The position numbers were made by a program, and so were the translations under genes. Positions 40,680 through 49,422 of a DNA stretch of 64,000 bases are shown in pieces. A model generated the notes under the pieces. That model saw nothing but the letters and a program-made list of their open reading frames with translations, was not told the DNA's origin and made no database searches. This stretch comes from CAMLOF01 sp041913045 (GTDB lineage: Bacteria > Pseudomonadota > Gammaproteobacteria > Burkholderiales > Burkholderiaceae_C), in assembly GCA_041913045.1 (NCBI GenBank), contig JAYSGB010000012.1:1-64000 (forward strand), given 5' to 3'. Position 1 is the first letter of the stretch; each line of letters begins with the position of its first letter.

Positions 40680-41013
40680 GAAGTGCCTTTCTGGTTGGTG
40701 TAGTGGTTGGGCTGTTGGATCGATACTTGGGGCTCACGGCCTTGGCCTGCAAGGCTTCGACGCCCGCCAAAGCCAGGGTGAGCACGGCGTTGTGAAACGC
40801 CGCTTCGGCCAAACAGGGCGCGAGCCGCGCGTCTTCGAGCAGGCTGTCGATGCTTGGTGCCACCTTGGCCCGCATCGCGGCACACACCGCCTCCTGGCGC
40901 GCCGGGCTGGCGCTGCGGATTTCGGGGCACAGGCTGATCAGGGTGCGAAACGCCTGGTCGGCCAGGCGCTGCCCGAGTTCATCGATCCGAGCAAAGTTGC
41001 GGCTGGCGTTCAT
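40654..41013 (-). CDS. Unrecognised helical protein of the accessory operon
   Basis: The 119-aa product begins MNASRNFARIDELGQRLADQ and is helical, with a His-rich tail (HAQHVHHH). No family is recognised. It overlaps the DUF3489 stop by ATGA, which supports the start. Confidence 0.65.
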   Translation of the reverse strand: MNASRNFARIDELGQRLADQAFRTLISLCPEIRSASPARQEAVCAAMRAKVAPSIDSLLEDARLAPCLAEAAFHNAVLTLALAGVEALQAKAVSPKYRSNSPTTTPTRKALHAQHVHHH

Positions 41014-41576
41014 GCAGCCTCCGAATTGATAGCGGTAGCGGTGCCTGCGGATGCGGACTCGATGCGGTAAACGCGCTGACCACTGGCCTCCTTGGCTGAT
41101 GTGATGGTCAGCCCCAGGCGCTTCTTGAGCGTGCCGGCCAGGGCTCCACGCACGGTGTGCTGTTGCCACCCCGTGGCCTCCATGATCTGCGCGATCGTGG
41201 CGCCCTCGGGGCGCTGCAGCAGGCCAATGACCAGGGCCTGTTTGCTGTCGGCTCGGGTGCGAACCGGCTTGTCCTTGGCGGCCTTCTGCCAACTGGCCTC
41301 GGCACTGGCGACATCGGCCTCCAGTTCCGGATCATCCAGCGTGATGGTTGGTGGCAATGCGCCCGGTCGGGGCAGGCCCAAGGCGTCGTAGCCCTCGGCG
41401 GCCACCACCCAGTCATCGCCGTCGGGCGTGATCAGGGCGCGTTTGAACAAAGCCTCGAGCACCTTGGCGCGGGCGCCGCCCTTGATGTGCTCGGGAAACC
41501 AGACGATCTTGCCGCCGCTGTGTTGTACGGCGTGCTCCAGGATGACTTGCTGATTGGGGTTGAGTGCGCTGGTCAT
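41010..41576 (-). CDS. DUF3489 family protein with winged-helix-like end
   Basis: The 188-aa product ends with the DUF3489 signature: EGATIAQIMEATGWQQHTVR, then GLTITSAKEASGQRVYRI, a winged-helix-like DNA-binding module. Such proteins occur in prophages and mobile elements, and function is unknown. The N-terminal half has another HTH-like segment. It lies 7 bp after the DUF6900 gene. Confidence 0.82.
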   Translation of the reverse strand: MTSALNPNQQVILEHAVQHSGGKIVWFPEHIKGGARAKVLEALFKRALITPDGDDWVVAAEGYDALGLPRPGALPPTITLDDPELEADVASAEASWQKAAKDKPVRTRADSKQALVIGLLQRPEGATIAQIMEATGWQQHTVRGALAGTLKKRLGLTITSAKEASGQRVYRIESASAGTATAINSEAA

Positions 41577-41583
41577 GGTGCCC

Positions 41584-41874
41584 TCACGCTTGCAGGACGG
41601 CGGTGCTGCCGTTGCCACTGGTTTGATGTGCTGCGGTGACTTTGCGCACGCGGTACACGGTCTGCTTCTGCGCGCCGCCGGCGGCACGCAATCCAGCATC
41701 AAACGCGGCTTGCAAGGCGCTTTTGACACCCCAGACGCTCACGTCGTGGAAGTCCAGGCTGTCGCGGTGGCGGGTTTGCAGGGTTTCGATGAACAGGTGG
41801 TCCAGGGCAATCGATTCGAGCAAGAGCTCGATCTCGTCAGGGGAGAGTGCGGTGGGTTGCTTAGGCTTGGCCAT
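41584..41874 (-). CDS. DUF6900-like protein, first gene of the accessory operon
   Basis: The 96-aa product contains SIALDHLFIETLQTRHRDSL and FHDVSVWGVKSALQAAFDAG, the pattern of the DUF6900 family. No function is known. The start at 41874 (MAKPKQPTALS) has GGAG upstream, and the third 42-bp element is 32 bp before it. Confidence 0.72.
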   Translation of the reverse strand: MAKPKQPTALSPDEIELLLESIALDHLFIETLQTRHRDSLDFHDVSVWGVKSALQAAFDAGLRAAGGAQKQTVYRVRKVTAAHQTSGNGSTAVLQA

Positions 41875-41906
41875 GTGGGGCTCCTTGGTGGGTTGCTTGT
41901 CAATCG

Positions 41907-41949
41907 ACATCCGCATTCACGCGCTGTGCGCCTCGGAAGCCAAGCGCTT
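41907..41949 (-). promoter_or_regulatory. 42-bp repeat element, copy C (diverged)
   Basis: It keeps TTGGCTT, the 10-nt gap and CAGCGCGT-AATG, with a few base changes and a longer dyad, AAGCGC. It lies 32 bp before the DUF6900 gene. Confidence 0.5.
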
Positions 41950-42029
41950 TTTAATCCCGGGTGATTCACTCGCCTTTGCCTGACCCATACCTCGAGGAGG
42001 CCACCCACTTGCATTGAGTTGAACAACAC

Positions 42030-42611
42030 ATGGGACTGTCCATTCGCGCCTATGCGCGCCACCGAGGCGTGTCGCACGTGGCCGTCAAGAAGGCCATTGA
42101 CACTGGGCGCATCAGCCAGCTGGCGGACGGCACCATCGATCCAGTGGTGGCCGATGCCCAGTGGGCGGCCAACACCACACCGACGCGGCGGTCGGTGGCA
42201 GATGTCGCCAGTGACAAACCGGCCCCGCAGGTTTCCGCAGACACCCGCGAGATTCCGCAAGCTGCCGCACGACCACAACGGGAAACGACTGAGCCACCCA
42301 CCCCGGCGCTGTCCTCCGGTGGCACATCGCTGCTGCAGGCGCGCACCGTCAACGAGGTGGTCAAGGCGCAAACCAACAAGGTGCGCCTGGCTCGCCTGAA
42401 GGGTGAGCTGGTCGATCGCTCACAGGCCGTGGCCCATGTGTTCAAGCTGGCCCGTGCTGAGCGCGATGCTTGGCTGAACTGGCCGGCACGCATCTCGTCG
42501 CAGATGGCCGCTGGGCTGGGCGTCGATGCGCATGTCTTGCATGTGGCGCTGGACGCCGCTGTGCGCCAGCAACTGCAAGACCTGGGCGACCTGCAGCCGA
42601 AAGTGGACTGA
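42030..42611 (+). CDS. Terminase small subunit (Nu1-like)
   Basis: The 193-aa product has an N-terminal helix-turn-helix (IRAYARHRGVSHVAVKKAID) for binding the packaging site, and a helical C-terminus (NEVVKAQTNKVRLARLKGEL) for the large subunit. This is the plan of lambda Nu1-type DNA-recognition subunits. It overlaps the large terminase by 1 nt and opens the virion gene cluster. Its own ribosome site is weak. Confidence 0.82.
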   Translation: MGLSIRAYARHRGVSHVAVKKAIDTGRISQLADGTIDPVVADAQWAANTTPTRRSVADVASDKPAPQVSADTREIPQAAARPQRETTEPPTPALSSGGTSLLQARTVNEVVKAQTNKVRLARLKGELVDRSQAVAHVFKLARAERDAWLNWPARISSQMAAGLGVDAHVLHVALDAAVRQQLQDLGDLQPKVD

Positions 42612-44599
42612 TGGGTAGATTGACCATGGACGAGCTGTACTACGAAGGCTGGGACGCCATCGAGCGTGCCTGGCGAGAAGGCCTCACGCCCGATCCGCTG
42701 CTTACTGTCTCCGAATGGGCCGACAAGCACCGGGTTCTCTCCAGCAAAGCCGCCTCCGAACCAGGCCGCTGGCGCACCAGCCGCACGCCCTACCTGCGCG
42801 AGATCATGGATTGCTTGTCACCCATGTCACCGATCGAGCGGGTGGTGTTCATGAAAGGCGCACAGGTTGGCGGCACGGAGCTGGGCCTGAACTGGGTCGG
42901 CTACGTGATCCACCACGCCCCGGGTCCCATGATGGCGGTGTGGCCCACGGTGGAGATGGCCAAGCGGGCCTCCAAGCAGCGCATCGACGCGCTGATCGAA
43001 GAAAGCCCCGCCATCCAGGAGCGAATCGCTCCCGCGCGCAGTCGGGACTCCGGCAACACGATTCTCGCCAAGGAGTTCCATGGCGGCGTGCTGGTGATGA
43101 CCGGCGCCAACAGCGCAGTGGGTCTTCGCTCCATGCCGGTGCGCTACCTGTTTCTCGATGAGGTCGACGGCTATCCGTTGGATGTGGAAGGCGAAGGCGA
43201 TGCGATCTCGCTGGCCGAGGCGCGCACCCGCACCTTTGCGCGGCGCAAGATCCTGATCGTCTCGACCCCGACGATTGCCGGGGCCAGTGCGGTGGAGCGC
43301 GAGTTCGAGGCATCTGACCAGCGACGCTACTTCGTGCCGTGTCCGCATTGCGACCACCGCCAGTGGCTGCGGTTTGAGCAGCTGCGCTGGGAGCGCGGCC
43401 TGCCGGAAACGGCCGCCTACATCTGCGAATCCTGCAGCCAGCCGATCGTCGAGCACCACAAGACCTGGATGCTGGACAACGGCCAGTGGCAGGCTTGCGT
43501 GCCAGAACAAGCCGGACGCACGGCCGGGTTTCATCTGTCGAGCCTCTACAGCCCAGTGGGCTGGCGCAGTTGGATCGAGATCGCCCGGGCCTGGGAATCG
43601 GCTGCGATGTCAGATAGTCGGTCGGCGTCGGCCATCAAGACCTTCAAGAACACCGAACTGGGTGAGACCTGGGTTGAAGAGGGCGAAGCGCCCGACTGGC
43701 AACGATTGCTGGAACGTCGCGAGGACTACCGCATCGGCACCGTGCCCGCTGGCGGTCTGCTGCTGACTGCCGGTGCCGACGTGCAGAAGGACCGCATCGA
43801 AGTCTCGGTCTGGGCCTTCGGGCGTGGCAAGGCCGCCTGGCTGGTGGAGCACCGGATCCTGATGGGCGACACGGCTCGTACCGAGGTCTGGTCGGGCTTG
43901 GCCAAGCTCATGGGCGAGACCTGGACTCACAGTAGCGGTTGCCAGTTGAGTCTGGCGCGCTTGGCGCTGGATACCGGATATGCCACCCAGGAGGCCTATG
44001 CCTTCGTGCGCAGTGTGCGCGATGTCCGGCTCATGCCGATCAAGGGCATTGCCGGTGGTGCGGCGCTGATCGGCACGCCCACGGCGGTGGATGCCACCGC
44101 CAGCGGCAAGAAGCTGCGCCGGGGCATCAAGGTGTTCCCGGTTGCGGGCGGCATCGCCAAGCTGGAGTTCTACAACAACCTGAGGAAGAGCGCCGAGGTG
44201 GCCGAAGACGGCATCACGCCGATCTACCCGGCAGGCTTTGTGCACCTGCCCAAGGTCGATGCCGAATACCTGCAACAGCTCTGTGCCGAGCAGCTGATCA
44301 CGCGGCGAGACCGCAACGGCTTTGCCCACCGCGAGTGGCAAAAGATGCGCGAGCGCAATGAGGCGCTGGACTGCTACGTCTACGCCCGGGCAGCGGCTGC
44401 GGCGGCAGGACTGGACCGGTTCGAAGACCGGCACTGGCAAGAACTCGAAAAACAACTCGGCACCGACCCACCAGTCGTTGCCAAACAAATCATAACCCCC
44501 GAGGCCACCCAAGAACAGCGATTCGACGGTGGCCTCAGCACTTCTAGCAGCACGCCAGCGCCCGCTCGGCGCGTGGTGCGCAGCCGATGGATGACTTGA
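42611..44599 (+). CDS. Terminase large subunit, GpA family
   Basis: The 662-aa product belongs to the lambda gpA family. The ATPase half has GAQVGGTELG and the Walker B-like LFLDEVD, plus a zinc-finger-like CPHCDHRQW and CESCSQP. The nuclease half begins LLTAGADVQKDRIEVSVW. It cuts concatemers and pumps DNA into the prohead. The 1-nt overlap with the small subunit is typical. Confidence 0.93.
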   Translation: MGRLTMDELYYEGWDAIERAWREGLTPDPLLTVSEWADKHRVLSSKAASEPGRWRTSRTPYLREIMDCLSPMSPIERVVFMKGAQVGGTELGLNWVGYVIHHAPGPMMAVWPTVEMAKRASKQRIDALIEESPAIQERIAPARSRDSGNTILAKEFHGGVLVMTGANSAVGLRSMPVRYLFLDEVDGYPLDVEGEGDAISLAEARTRTFARRKILIVSTPTIAGASAVEREFEASDQRRYFVPCPHCDHRQWLRFEQLRWERGLPETAAYICESCSQPIVEHHKTWMLDNGQWQACVPEQAGRTAGFHLSSLYSPVGWRSWIEIARAWESAAMSDSRSASAIKTFKNTELGETWVEEGEAPDWQRLLERREDYRIGTVPAGGLLLTAGADVQKDRIEVSVWAFGRGKAAWLVEHRILMGDTARTEVWSGLAKLMGETWTHSSGCQLSLARLALDTGYATQEAYAFVRSVRDVRLMPIKGIAGGAALIGTPTAVDATASGKKLRRGIKVFPVAGGIAKLEFYNNLRKSAEVAEDGITPIYPAGFVHLPKVDAEYLQQLCAEQLITRRDRNGFAHREWQKMRERNEALDCYVYARAAAAAAGLDRFEDRHWQELEKQLGTDPPVVAKQIITPEATQEQRFDGGLSTSSSTPAPARRVVRSRWMT

Positions 44600-44613
44600 G
44601 TGAACAAATAAGC

Positions 44614-44820
44614 ATGACCTACACACCAGAACACCTGCAGGCCCTGCGCGAAGCCCTGGCCAGCGGCGAGCACCGCGTGACTTACGAAGGCAAAAGCATC
44701 GAGTACCGCAGCGTGTCCGATTTGAAGGCTGCGATTGCTGAAGTCGAAGCCACCATGGCTCGTGATTCCGGCGCACCCAAATCCCGCCAGATCCGCGTCA
44801 CCACGAGCAAGGCACTCTGA
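44614..44820 (+). CDS. Head-tail joining protein gpW
   Basis: The 68-aa product has exactly the size of lambda gpW, with a helix-beta-hairpin-helix pattern (YTPEHLQALREALASG, YEGKSIEYRSVSDLKAAIAE). gpW sits at the portal before tail attachment. The nine-codon-longer start at 44587 would lie inside the terminase gene; 44614 is preferred. Confidence 0.85.
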   Translation: MTYTPEHLQALREALASGEHRVTYEGKSIEYRSVSDLKAAIAEVEATMARDSGAPKSRQIRVTTSKAL

Positions 44821-46340
44821 TGGCCTGGCTCAAAACCATGTCCCGGATCAGCCGCCGCATGTTCGGTGGCACGCCAGTCTATGACGGCACCGGCGGTGGT
44901 CGCCGTGCCCTGGCCTGGATGCCCAGCAATCCCGGTGCGGTGGTAGCCCTGTCGCTGGCCCAAGACGAACTGCGTGCCAAGAGCCGTGACCTGGTGCGCC
45001 GCAACGCCTGGGCCGCCGCTGGCATCGAAGCCTTTGTGGCCAACGCCATCGGCACGGGCATCAAGCCGCAGAGCATGGTGCAAGACCAGGACAGGCGCGA
45101 AGCCATCCACAGCCTGTGGTGGGACTGGTGTGAACAGGCCGACGCGGCAGGGCTCACCGACTTCTACGGTCTGCAGGCACTCGCTACTCGCGCCATGCTT
45201 GAGGGCGGTGAAGCCCTGATCCGATTGCGTTACCGCCGCACCGAAGATGGTCTGCCGGTGGCGCTGCAGATCCAGGTGCTGGAAGCTGAGCACCTGCCAA
45301 CCACCATGAACCGGGATTTGCCCGGCGGTAACGTCATCCGGTCCGGCATCGAGTTCGACCGTCTGGGTCGCCGGGTGGCTTACCACCTGTACCGATCGCA
45401 TCCCAACGATGGGCTGCTGGCACCCATGTCCAGCAACGCTGGCGGTGGTGGCATGGACACCGTGCGGGTGGATGCCAGTGAAGTGATTCACCTGTACCGC
45501 CCCTTGCGCCCTGGCCAAATACGGGGCGAGCCGTGGCTCACTCGGGCGCTCGTGAAACTCAACGAGTTGGACCAGTACGACGATGCCGAGCTGGTGCGCA
45601 AGAAGACGGCAGCCATGTTTGCGGGCTTCATCACCCGCATGGCACCCGAAGACAACCTGATGGGTGAGTCGGCTGCCGATAGCAACGGCGTAGCGCTCGC
45701 GGGCATGGAGCCTGGCACGCTGCAGATCCTGGAGCCAGGCGAAGACATCAAGTTCTCAGCCCCTGCCGATGTGGGATCGTCGTATGCCGAATTCATGCGC
45801 CAGCAGTTCCGCGCGGTGGCCGCCGCAATGGGCATCACCTACGAGATGCTCACCGGTGACCTGACGCAGGTGAACTATTCATCTATCCGGGCGGGTCTGC
45901 TGGAGTTCAGGCGTCGGTGTGAAGCCCTGCAGCACGGCGTGATCGTGCACCAGCTGTGCCGGCCGATCTGGCGCGCCTGGATGGACCAGGCGGTGCTCGA
46001 GGGCACGCTCAATTTGCCTGGATATCGCCAATCTCAGCGCCAGTACCAGGCGGCCAAGTGGATCCCCCAGGGTTGGAAGTGGGTGGATCCGCAAAAGGAA
46101 TACAACGCCATGAAGCTCGCCATTCGTGCTGGCCTCATGAGTCGCTCGGAAGCGATCTCTGGTAACGGTTACGACGCTGAGGACGTGGACCGCGAGATTG
46201 CGGCGGACAACGCACGGGCCGATGACCTGGGATTGGTCTTCGATTCGGACCCTCGCTATGACCAACCCCTGACCATCCCACCACCGTCGGCCAGTGCAGG
46301 CACTGCGACCGACCTCTCAACCGAATCCTCTGTGGAGTAG
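44820..46340 (+). CDS. Portal protein, lambda gpB family
   Basis: The 506-aa product contains LVRRNAWAAAGIEAFVANAI and the conserved EPWLTRALVKLNELDQYDDA and YEMLTGDLTQVNYSSIRAGL of lambda-family portals. Twelve copies form the DNA channel. It starts on the last base of the gpW stop. Confidence 0.93.
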   Translation: MAWLKTMSRISRRMFGGTPVYDGTGGGRRALAWMPSNPGAVVALSLAQDELRAKSRDLVRRNAWAAAGIEAFVANAIGTGIKPQSMVQDQDRREAIHSLWWDWCEQADAAGLTDFYGLQALATRAMLEGGEALIRLRYRRTEDGLPVALQIQVLEAEHLPTTMNRDLPGGNVIRSGIEFDRLGRRVAYHLYRSHPNDGLLAPMSSNAGGGGMDTVRVDASEVIHLYRPLRPGQIRGEPWLTRALVKLNELDQYDDAELVRKKTAAMFAGFITRMAPEDNLMGESAADSNGVALAGMEPGTLQILEPGEDIKFSAPADVGSSYAEFMRQQFRAVAAAMGITYEMLTGDLTQVNYSSIRAGLLEFRRRCEALQHGVIVHQLCRPIWRAWMDQAVLEGTLNLPGYRQSQRQYQAAKWIPQGWKWVDPQKEYNAMKLAIRAGLMSRSEAISGNGYDAEDVDREIAADNARADDLGLVFDSDPRYDQPLTIPPPSASAGTATDLSTESSVE

Positions 46341-46343
46341 TTC

Positions 46344-47579
46344 ATGCTGCCTCATTTTGCTTCCCGCTTGTTCGGGACGCCCTTGCTCGTTCATCGGGCC
46401 AAACTTGATGTCATTCTGGCGGTGATGGGCGAACGCCTGGGGTTGGCTGTGCCGGCCGTTGACCTGGCTTTACCCTCGCCGAAACCTGCAACAGCAATGC
46501 CTGCCGGCATCGCGGTCATCCCGGTTCACGGCACCCTCGTCAAACGCTCGCTCGGTATAGAAGCCGCTTCGGGTCTGACCTCCTATGGCGAGATCGCGGC
46601 CATGCTGGACTCCGCCCTGGCCGACCCGCAGGTCAGCGGCATCCTGCTGGACATCGATTCTCCTGGTGGAGAAGCTTCGGGCAGTTTCGAGTTGGCGCGC
46701 CGCGTGCGTGAAGTGGCGGCTATCAAACCCGTGTGGGCGGTGGCCAACGATGCCGCGTACTCGGCGGCTTACGCGATCGCTGCTAGCGCCCAACGCCTGT
46801 TCGTCACCGAAACGGGGGGTGTCGGCTCCATTGGTGTCATCGCACTGCATGTGGATCAATCGGTCAAAGATGCCAATGACGGGTATCGATTCACGGCCAT
46901 CACCGCCGGCGCCCACAAGAACGACTACTCGCCGCACGAGCCTTTGTCCGACAGCGCCAAGACCGAGCTGCAAAGCGAGGTCGATCGGCTCTACGCGATC
47001 TTTACCGAGCACATCGCAGCCATGCGTGGCCTGAAGCTTGATGCGGTACGCGCCACCGAGGCCGGCCTGTATTTCGGCGGCAATGCCGTGGCCCAGGGGC
47101 TTGCCGATGGTGTCCAGTCGCTGGACGCCACCCTCAACCAATTTCATCAGTTTCTCAACGCCCGTAACTATCCGCTGTCTCAGGTGCGGGGCGTCATCCG
47201 TGCTGAGGCGGCACATCCTCCACAGGAGTTACTCATGTCTGACCCACAAGACACCCCCGAAGAAACCTTGTCCGAAACCATCGGCGTCGATGAAGCCGCT
47301 GTTCTTGTTGCACAAGCCCGCCGCGAAGTGACCCAAAGCGCTCAGGCCATTGCCGAAGTGTGCATACTGGCCGGTTGTCCCGACCGTGCGGCTCAATTCA
47401 TCGCGGCTGGCAAGACCGAAGCCGAGGTACGCCGCGCGTTGATCGATGCACGTGCAGCCCAGACCGAAGCAACGGCCATCCGATCGACCATCACCGTCGA
47501 TGCCGGGACGGCGATGCCGTCGCATACCGAGACTTCGCCCATCGTCGCTGCCGTCAAAAAACTCACTGGCACCGCTTAA
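46344..47579 (+). CDS. S49 head maturation protease with C-terminal scaffold region
   Basis: The 411-aa product has an SppA-like protease domain: IDSPGGEASGSFELA, the probable nucleophile S140 in AAYSAAY and general base K192. The last 115 residues are acidic and helical, like the scaffold part of lambda gpC. The lambda gpC/Nu3 pair makes the protease and the scaffold from one frame, and a second start is present here (47235). Confidence 0.9.
   Translation: MLPHFASRLFGTPLLVHRAKLDVILAVMGERLGLAVPAVDLALPSPKPATAMPAGIAVIPVHGTLVKRSLGIEAASGLTSYGEIAAMLDSALADPQVSGILLDIDSPGGEASGSFELARRVREVAAIKPVWAVANDAAYSAAYAIAASAQRLFVTETGGVGSIGVIALHVDQSVKDANDGYRFTAITAGAHKNDYSPHEPLSDSAKTELQSEVDRLYAIFTEHIAAMRGLKLDAVRATEAGLYFGGNAVAQGLADGVQSLDATLNQFHQFLNARNYPLSQVRGVIRAEAAHPPQELLMSDPQDTPEETLSETIGVDEAAVLVAQARREVTQSAQAIAEVCILAGCPDRAAQFIAAGKTEAEVRRALIDARAAQTEATAIRSTITVDAGTAMPSHTETSPIVAAVKKLTGTA
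47235..47579 (+). CDS. Nested scaffold protein (Nu3-like), in-frame internal start
   Basis: An ATG at 47235 lies in the protease frame with its own AGGAG at 47224-47228. It would give a 114-aa protein, MSDPQDTPEETLSETIGVDE onward, acidic and helical like phage scaffolds. Lambda Nu3 is made the same way inside gene C. The start is inferred from the ribosome site and domain boundary. Confidence 0.7.
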   Translation: MSDPQDTPEETLSETIGVDEAAVLVAQARREVTQSAQAIAEVCILAGCPDRAAQFIAAGKTEAEVRRALIDARAAQTEATAIRSTITVDAGTAMPSHTETSPIVAAVKKLTGTA

Positions 47580-47594
47580 GAAAGGAACTTCCCC

Positions 47595-47972
47595 ATGTCC
47601 GTCATCACTCAACCGAACGACTTGGCCGACCTGCTTCGCTTCGAAGCCGAAAACCGCTATTCCCGCGAACGCGTGACGCTCGCCGCAGGCCACAACCTGA
47701 TGCTGGGTACCGTCATCGCCACCGATACGGCGACCGGCAAAATCGCCCCGCTCGATCCAGCCGACACCGGTTCACTCAACCAGGCATCGGGCGTTCTTCT
47801 CAACGACTGCGATGCCACCACCGCCGACAATCCGGATGCCTTGGTGGTGGTCCGTCACGCCATCGTCTTGCGCGATGCCCTGATCTGGCCAGAAACCATC
47901 ACGGCTGAGCAGAAGACAGCCGCCATCGCACAACTGCGTGATCTGGGCATTCTGGTTCGCGACGCTGCCTGA
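47595..47972 (+). CDS. Head decoration protein, gpD family
   Basis: The 125-aa product contains NRYSRERVTLAAGHNLMLGT and the mixed beta core of the lambda gpD/HDPD family. It binds the expanded capsid at the three-fold sites and stabilises it. It lies between the scaffold and the major capsid gene, as in lambda. Confidence 0.88.
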   Translation: MSVITQPNDLADLLRFEAENRYSRERVTLAAGHNLMLGTVIATDTATGKIAPLDPADTGSLNQASGVLLNDCDATTADNPDALVVVRHAIVLRDALIWPETITAEQKTAAIAQLRDLGILVRDAA

Positions 47973-48010
47973 CCCCCAGTCACCTCACCAATTCCTTCCC
48001 GTCATCCCAG

Positions 48011-48043
48011 CGGCCCGCCGGTCACCCCGCGGGCCGTTCCTTT
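48011..48043 (+). terminator. Hairpin between decoration and capsid genes
   Basis: CGGCCCGC (48011-48018) pairs perfectly with GCGGGCCG (48029-48036) and is followed by TTCCTTTT. It could be a partial terminator or an mRNA-stabilising hairpin; the capsid ribosome site (TTGGAG) follows directly. Confidence 0.45.
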
Positions 48044-48058
48044 TATTGGAGCCCTCTC

Positions 48059-49075
48059 ATGCAAAACCCTTTCCAGAATCCCGGGTTCTCGATGGCCAGC
48101 CTCACCGCCGCCATCAACCTCATTCCCAACCGTTACGGCCGACTGGAGGAACTCAATCTGTTTCCGGCCAAGCCGGTACGTACCCGCTCGGTCGTCATCG
48201 AGTCGCGCAATGGCACGCTGAATCTGCTGCCCAGCCTGCCGGTGGGCAGTGCCGCCACGCAGAACAAGCACGACAAGCGCCAGTTGCATTCCTTCGTGAT
48301 TCCGCACATTCCGTTGGAAGACGTGGTCCTGCCTGAAGAAGTGCAGGGCGTGCGCGCCTTCGGCTCTGAGACCGAGATGGACACCGTGGCGCAGGTGCTG
48401 GCCCAGCACTTGGAGTCCATGCGCAACAAGCACGCCATCACCCTGGAGCATCTGCGCATGGGGGCATTGAAGGGCGTCATCCTCGATGCCGATGGCAGTG
48501 TGCTGCATGACCTGTTCGAGGTCTTCAAGCTCAACCCGAGCTCGGTCAATTTCCAGCTCAATGCGGACACCACCAATGTGCGCAACAAGTGTGCGGATGT
48601 GGTGCGCGGCATCACCGAGAACCTGCGCGGGGAATTCATGACCGGTGTGCGCGTGCTGTGCTCGCCCAGTTTCTTTGCCAAGCTCACCAGCCACGCCAAG
48701 GTCGAGAAGGCCTATGAGAACTATGCCCAGGGCGCCATGTTGCGTGACGACGTGCGCAACGGCTTTGCGTTTGGCGGCATCGTCTTCGAGGAATATCTGG
48801 GCAAAGCAAGCTATCTCGACGGGGCAGGCACCGCTCAGACGCGTGACTTCATTGCCGAGGGCGAAGCGCATGCCTTCCCGCTGGGCACGGTCGACACCTT
48901 TGCCACCTATTTCGCCCCGGCCGATTTCAACGAGACGGTCAATACGCTGGGTCAGGCCATCTACGCCAAGCAGGAGCCACGCAAGTTTGATCGCGGCACG
49001 GATCTGCACACGCAGAGCAACCCACTGCCGATGTGCCACCGCCCGGGTGTGCTGGTCAAGCTGACCATGGCGTGA
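48059..49075 (+). CDS. Major capsid protein, lambda gpE family
   Basis: The 338-aa product begins MQNPFQNPGFSMASLTAAIN and shows the HK97-fold pattern of lambda gpE (RYGRLEELNLFPAKPVRTRS, HDKRQLHSFVIPHIPLEDVV). Size and place match. It forms the icosahedral shell, cleaved or expanded with the S49 protease and gpD-like protein. Confidence 0.93.
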   Translation: MQNPFQNPGFSMASLTAAINLIPNRYGRLEELNLFPAKPVRTRSVVIESRNGTLNLLPSLPVGSAATQNKHDKRQLHSFVIPHIPLEDVVLPEEVQGVRAFGSETEMDTVAQVLAQHLESMRNKHAITLEHLRMGALKGVILDADGSVLHDLFEVFKLNPSSVNFQLNADTTNVRNKCADVVRGITENLRGEFMTGVRVLCSPSFFAKLTSHAKVEKAYENYAQGAMLRDDVRNGFAFGGIVFEEYLGKASYLDGAGTAQTRDFIAEGEAHAFPLGTVDTFATYFAPADFNETVNTLGQAIYAKQEPRKFDRGTDLHTQSNPLPMCHRPGVLVKLTMA

Positions 49076-49422
49076 TGGGCGATCCGGTGCAGCCCAATCC
49101 CGATCAGCCCAATCCAGTTAACCCCTTCATCCGTCTACTGGTCAGCAGCTTTCTGCACCTCGGCAGGCCGGGCAGCTACCGGCGTGCCGATGGGGTGGAG
49201 GTTGCCACGCGCTTCATCGCCAAGACACCGGATGTCGTCGAGTCCTTCGGCGACACCCGGCTGGTGGTGGCCACCCACCGTTTCGATGTGATGGTCCGCG
49301 ACGTGGCTGATCCTCGCGAGGGCGAGCGCTTCACTGTTGCTGGCCAGACCTACCAGGTGGTGGGTGAACCCCTGGCGGATCGGGACCGCTTGATCTGGAC
49401 GCTGACTGGAGCACCGCTGTGA
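49075..49422 (+). CDS. Head-tail connector protein
   Basis: The 115-aa product starts on the last base of the capsid stop. A Pro/Asn-rich N-terminus precedes a beta-rich domain (PGEx-like GERFTVAGQTYQVVGEPLAD), typical of FII-type head completion proteins. No catalytic motif. It overlaps the next gene by ATGA. Confidence 0.75.
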   Translation: MGDPVQPNPDQPNPVNPFIRLLVSSFLHLGRPGSYRRADGVEVATRFIAKTPDVVESFGDTRLVVATHRFDVMVRDVADPREGERFTVAGQTYQVVGEPLADRDRLIWTLTGAPL

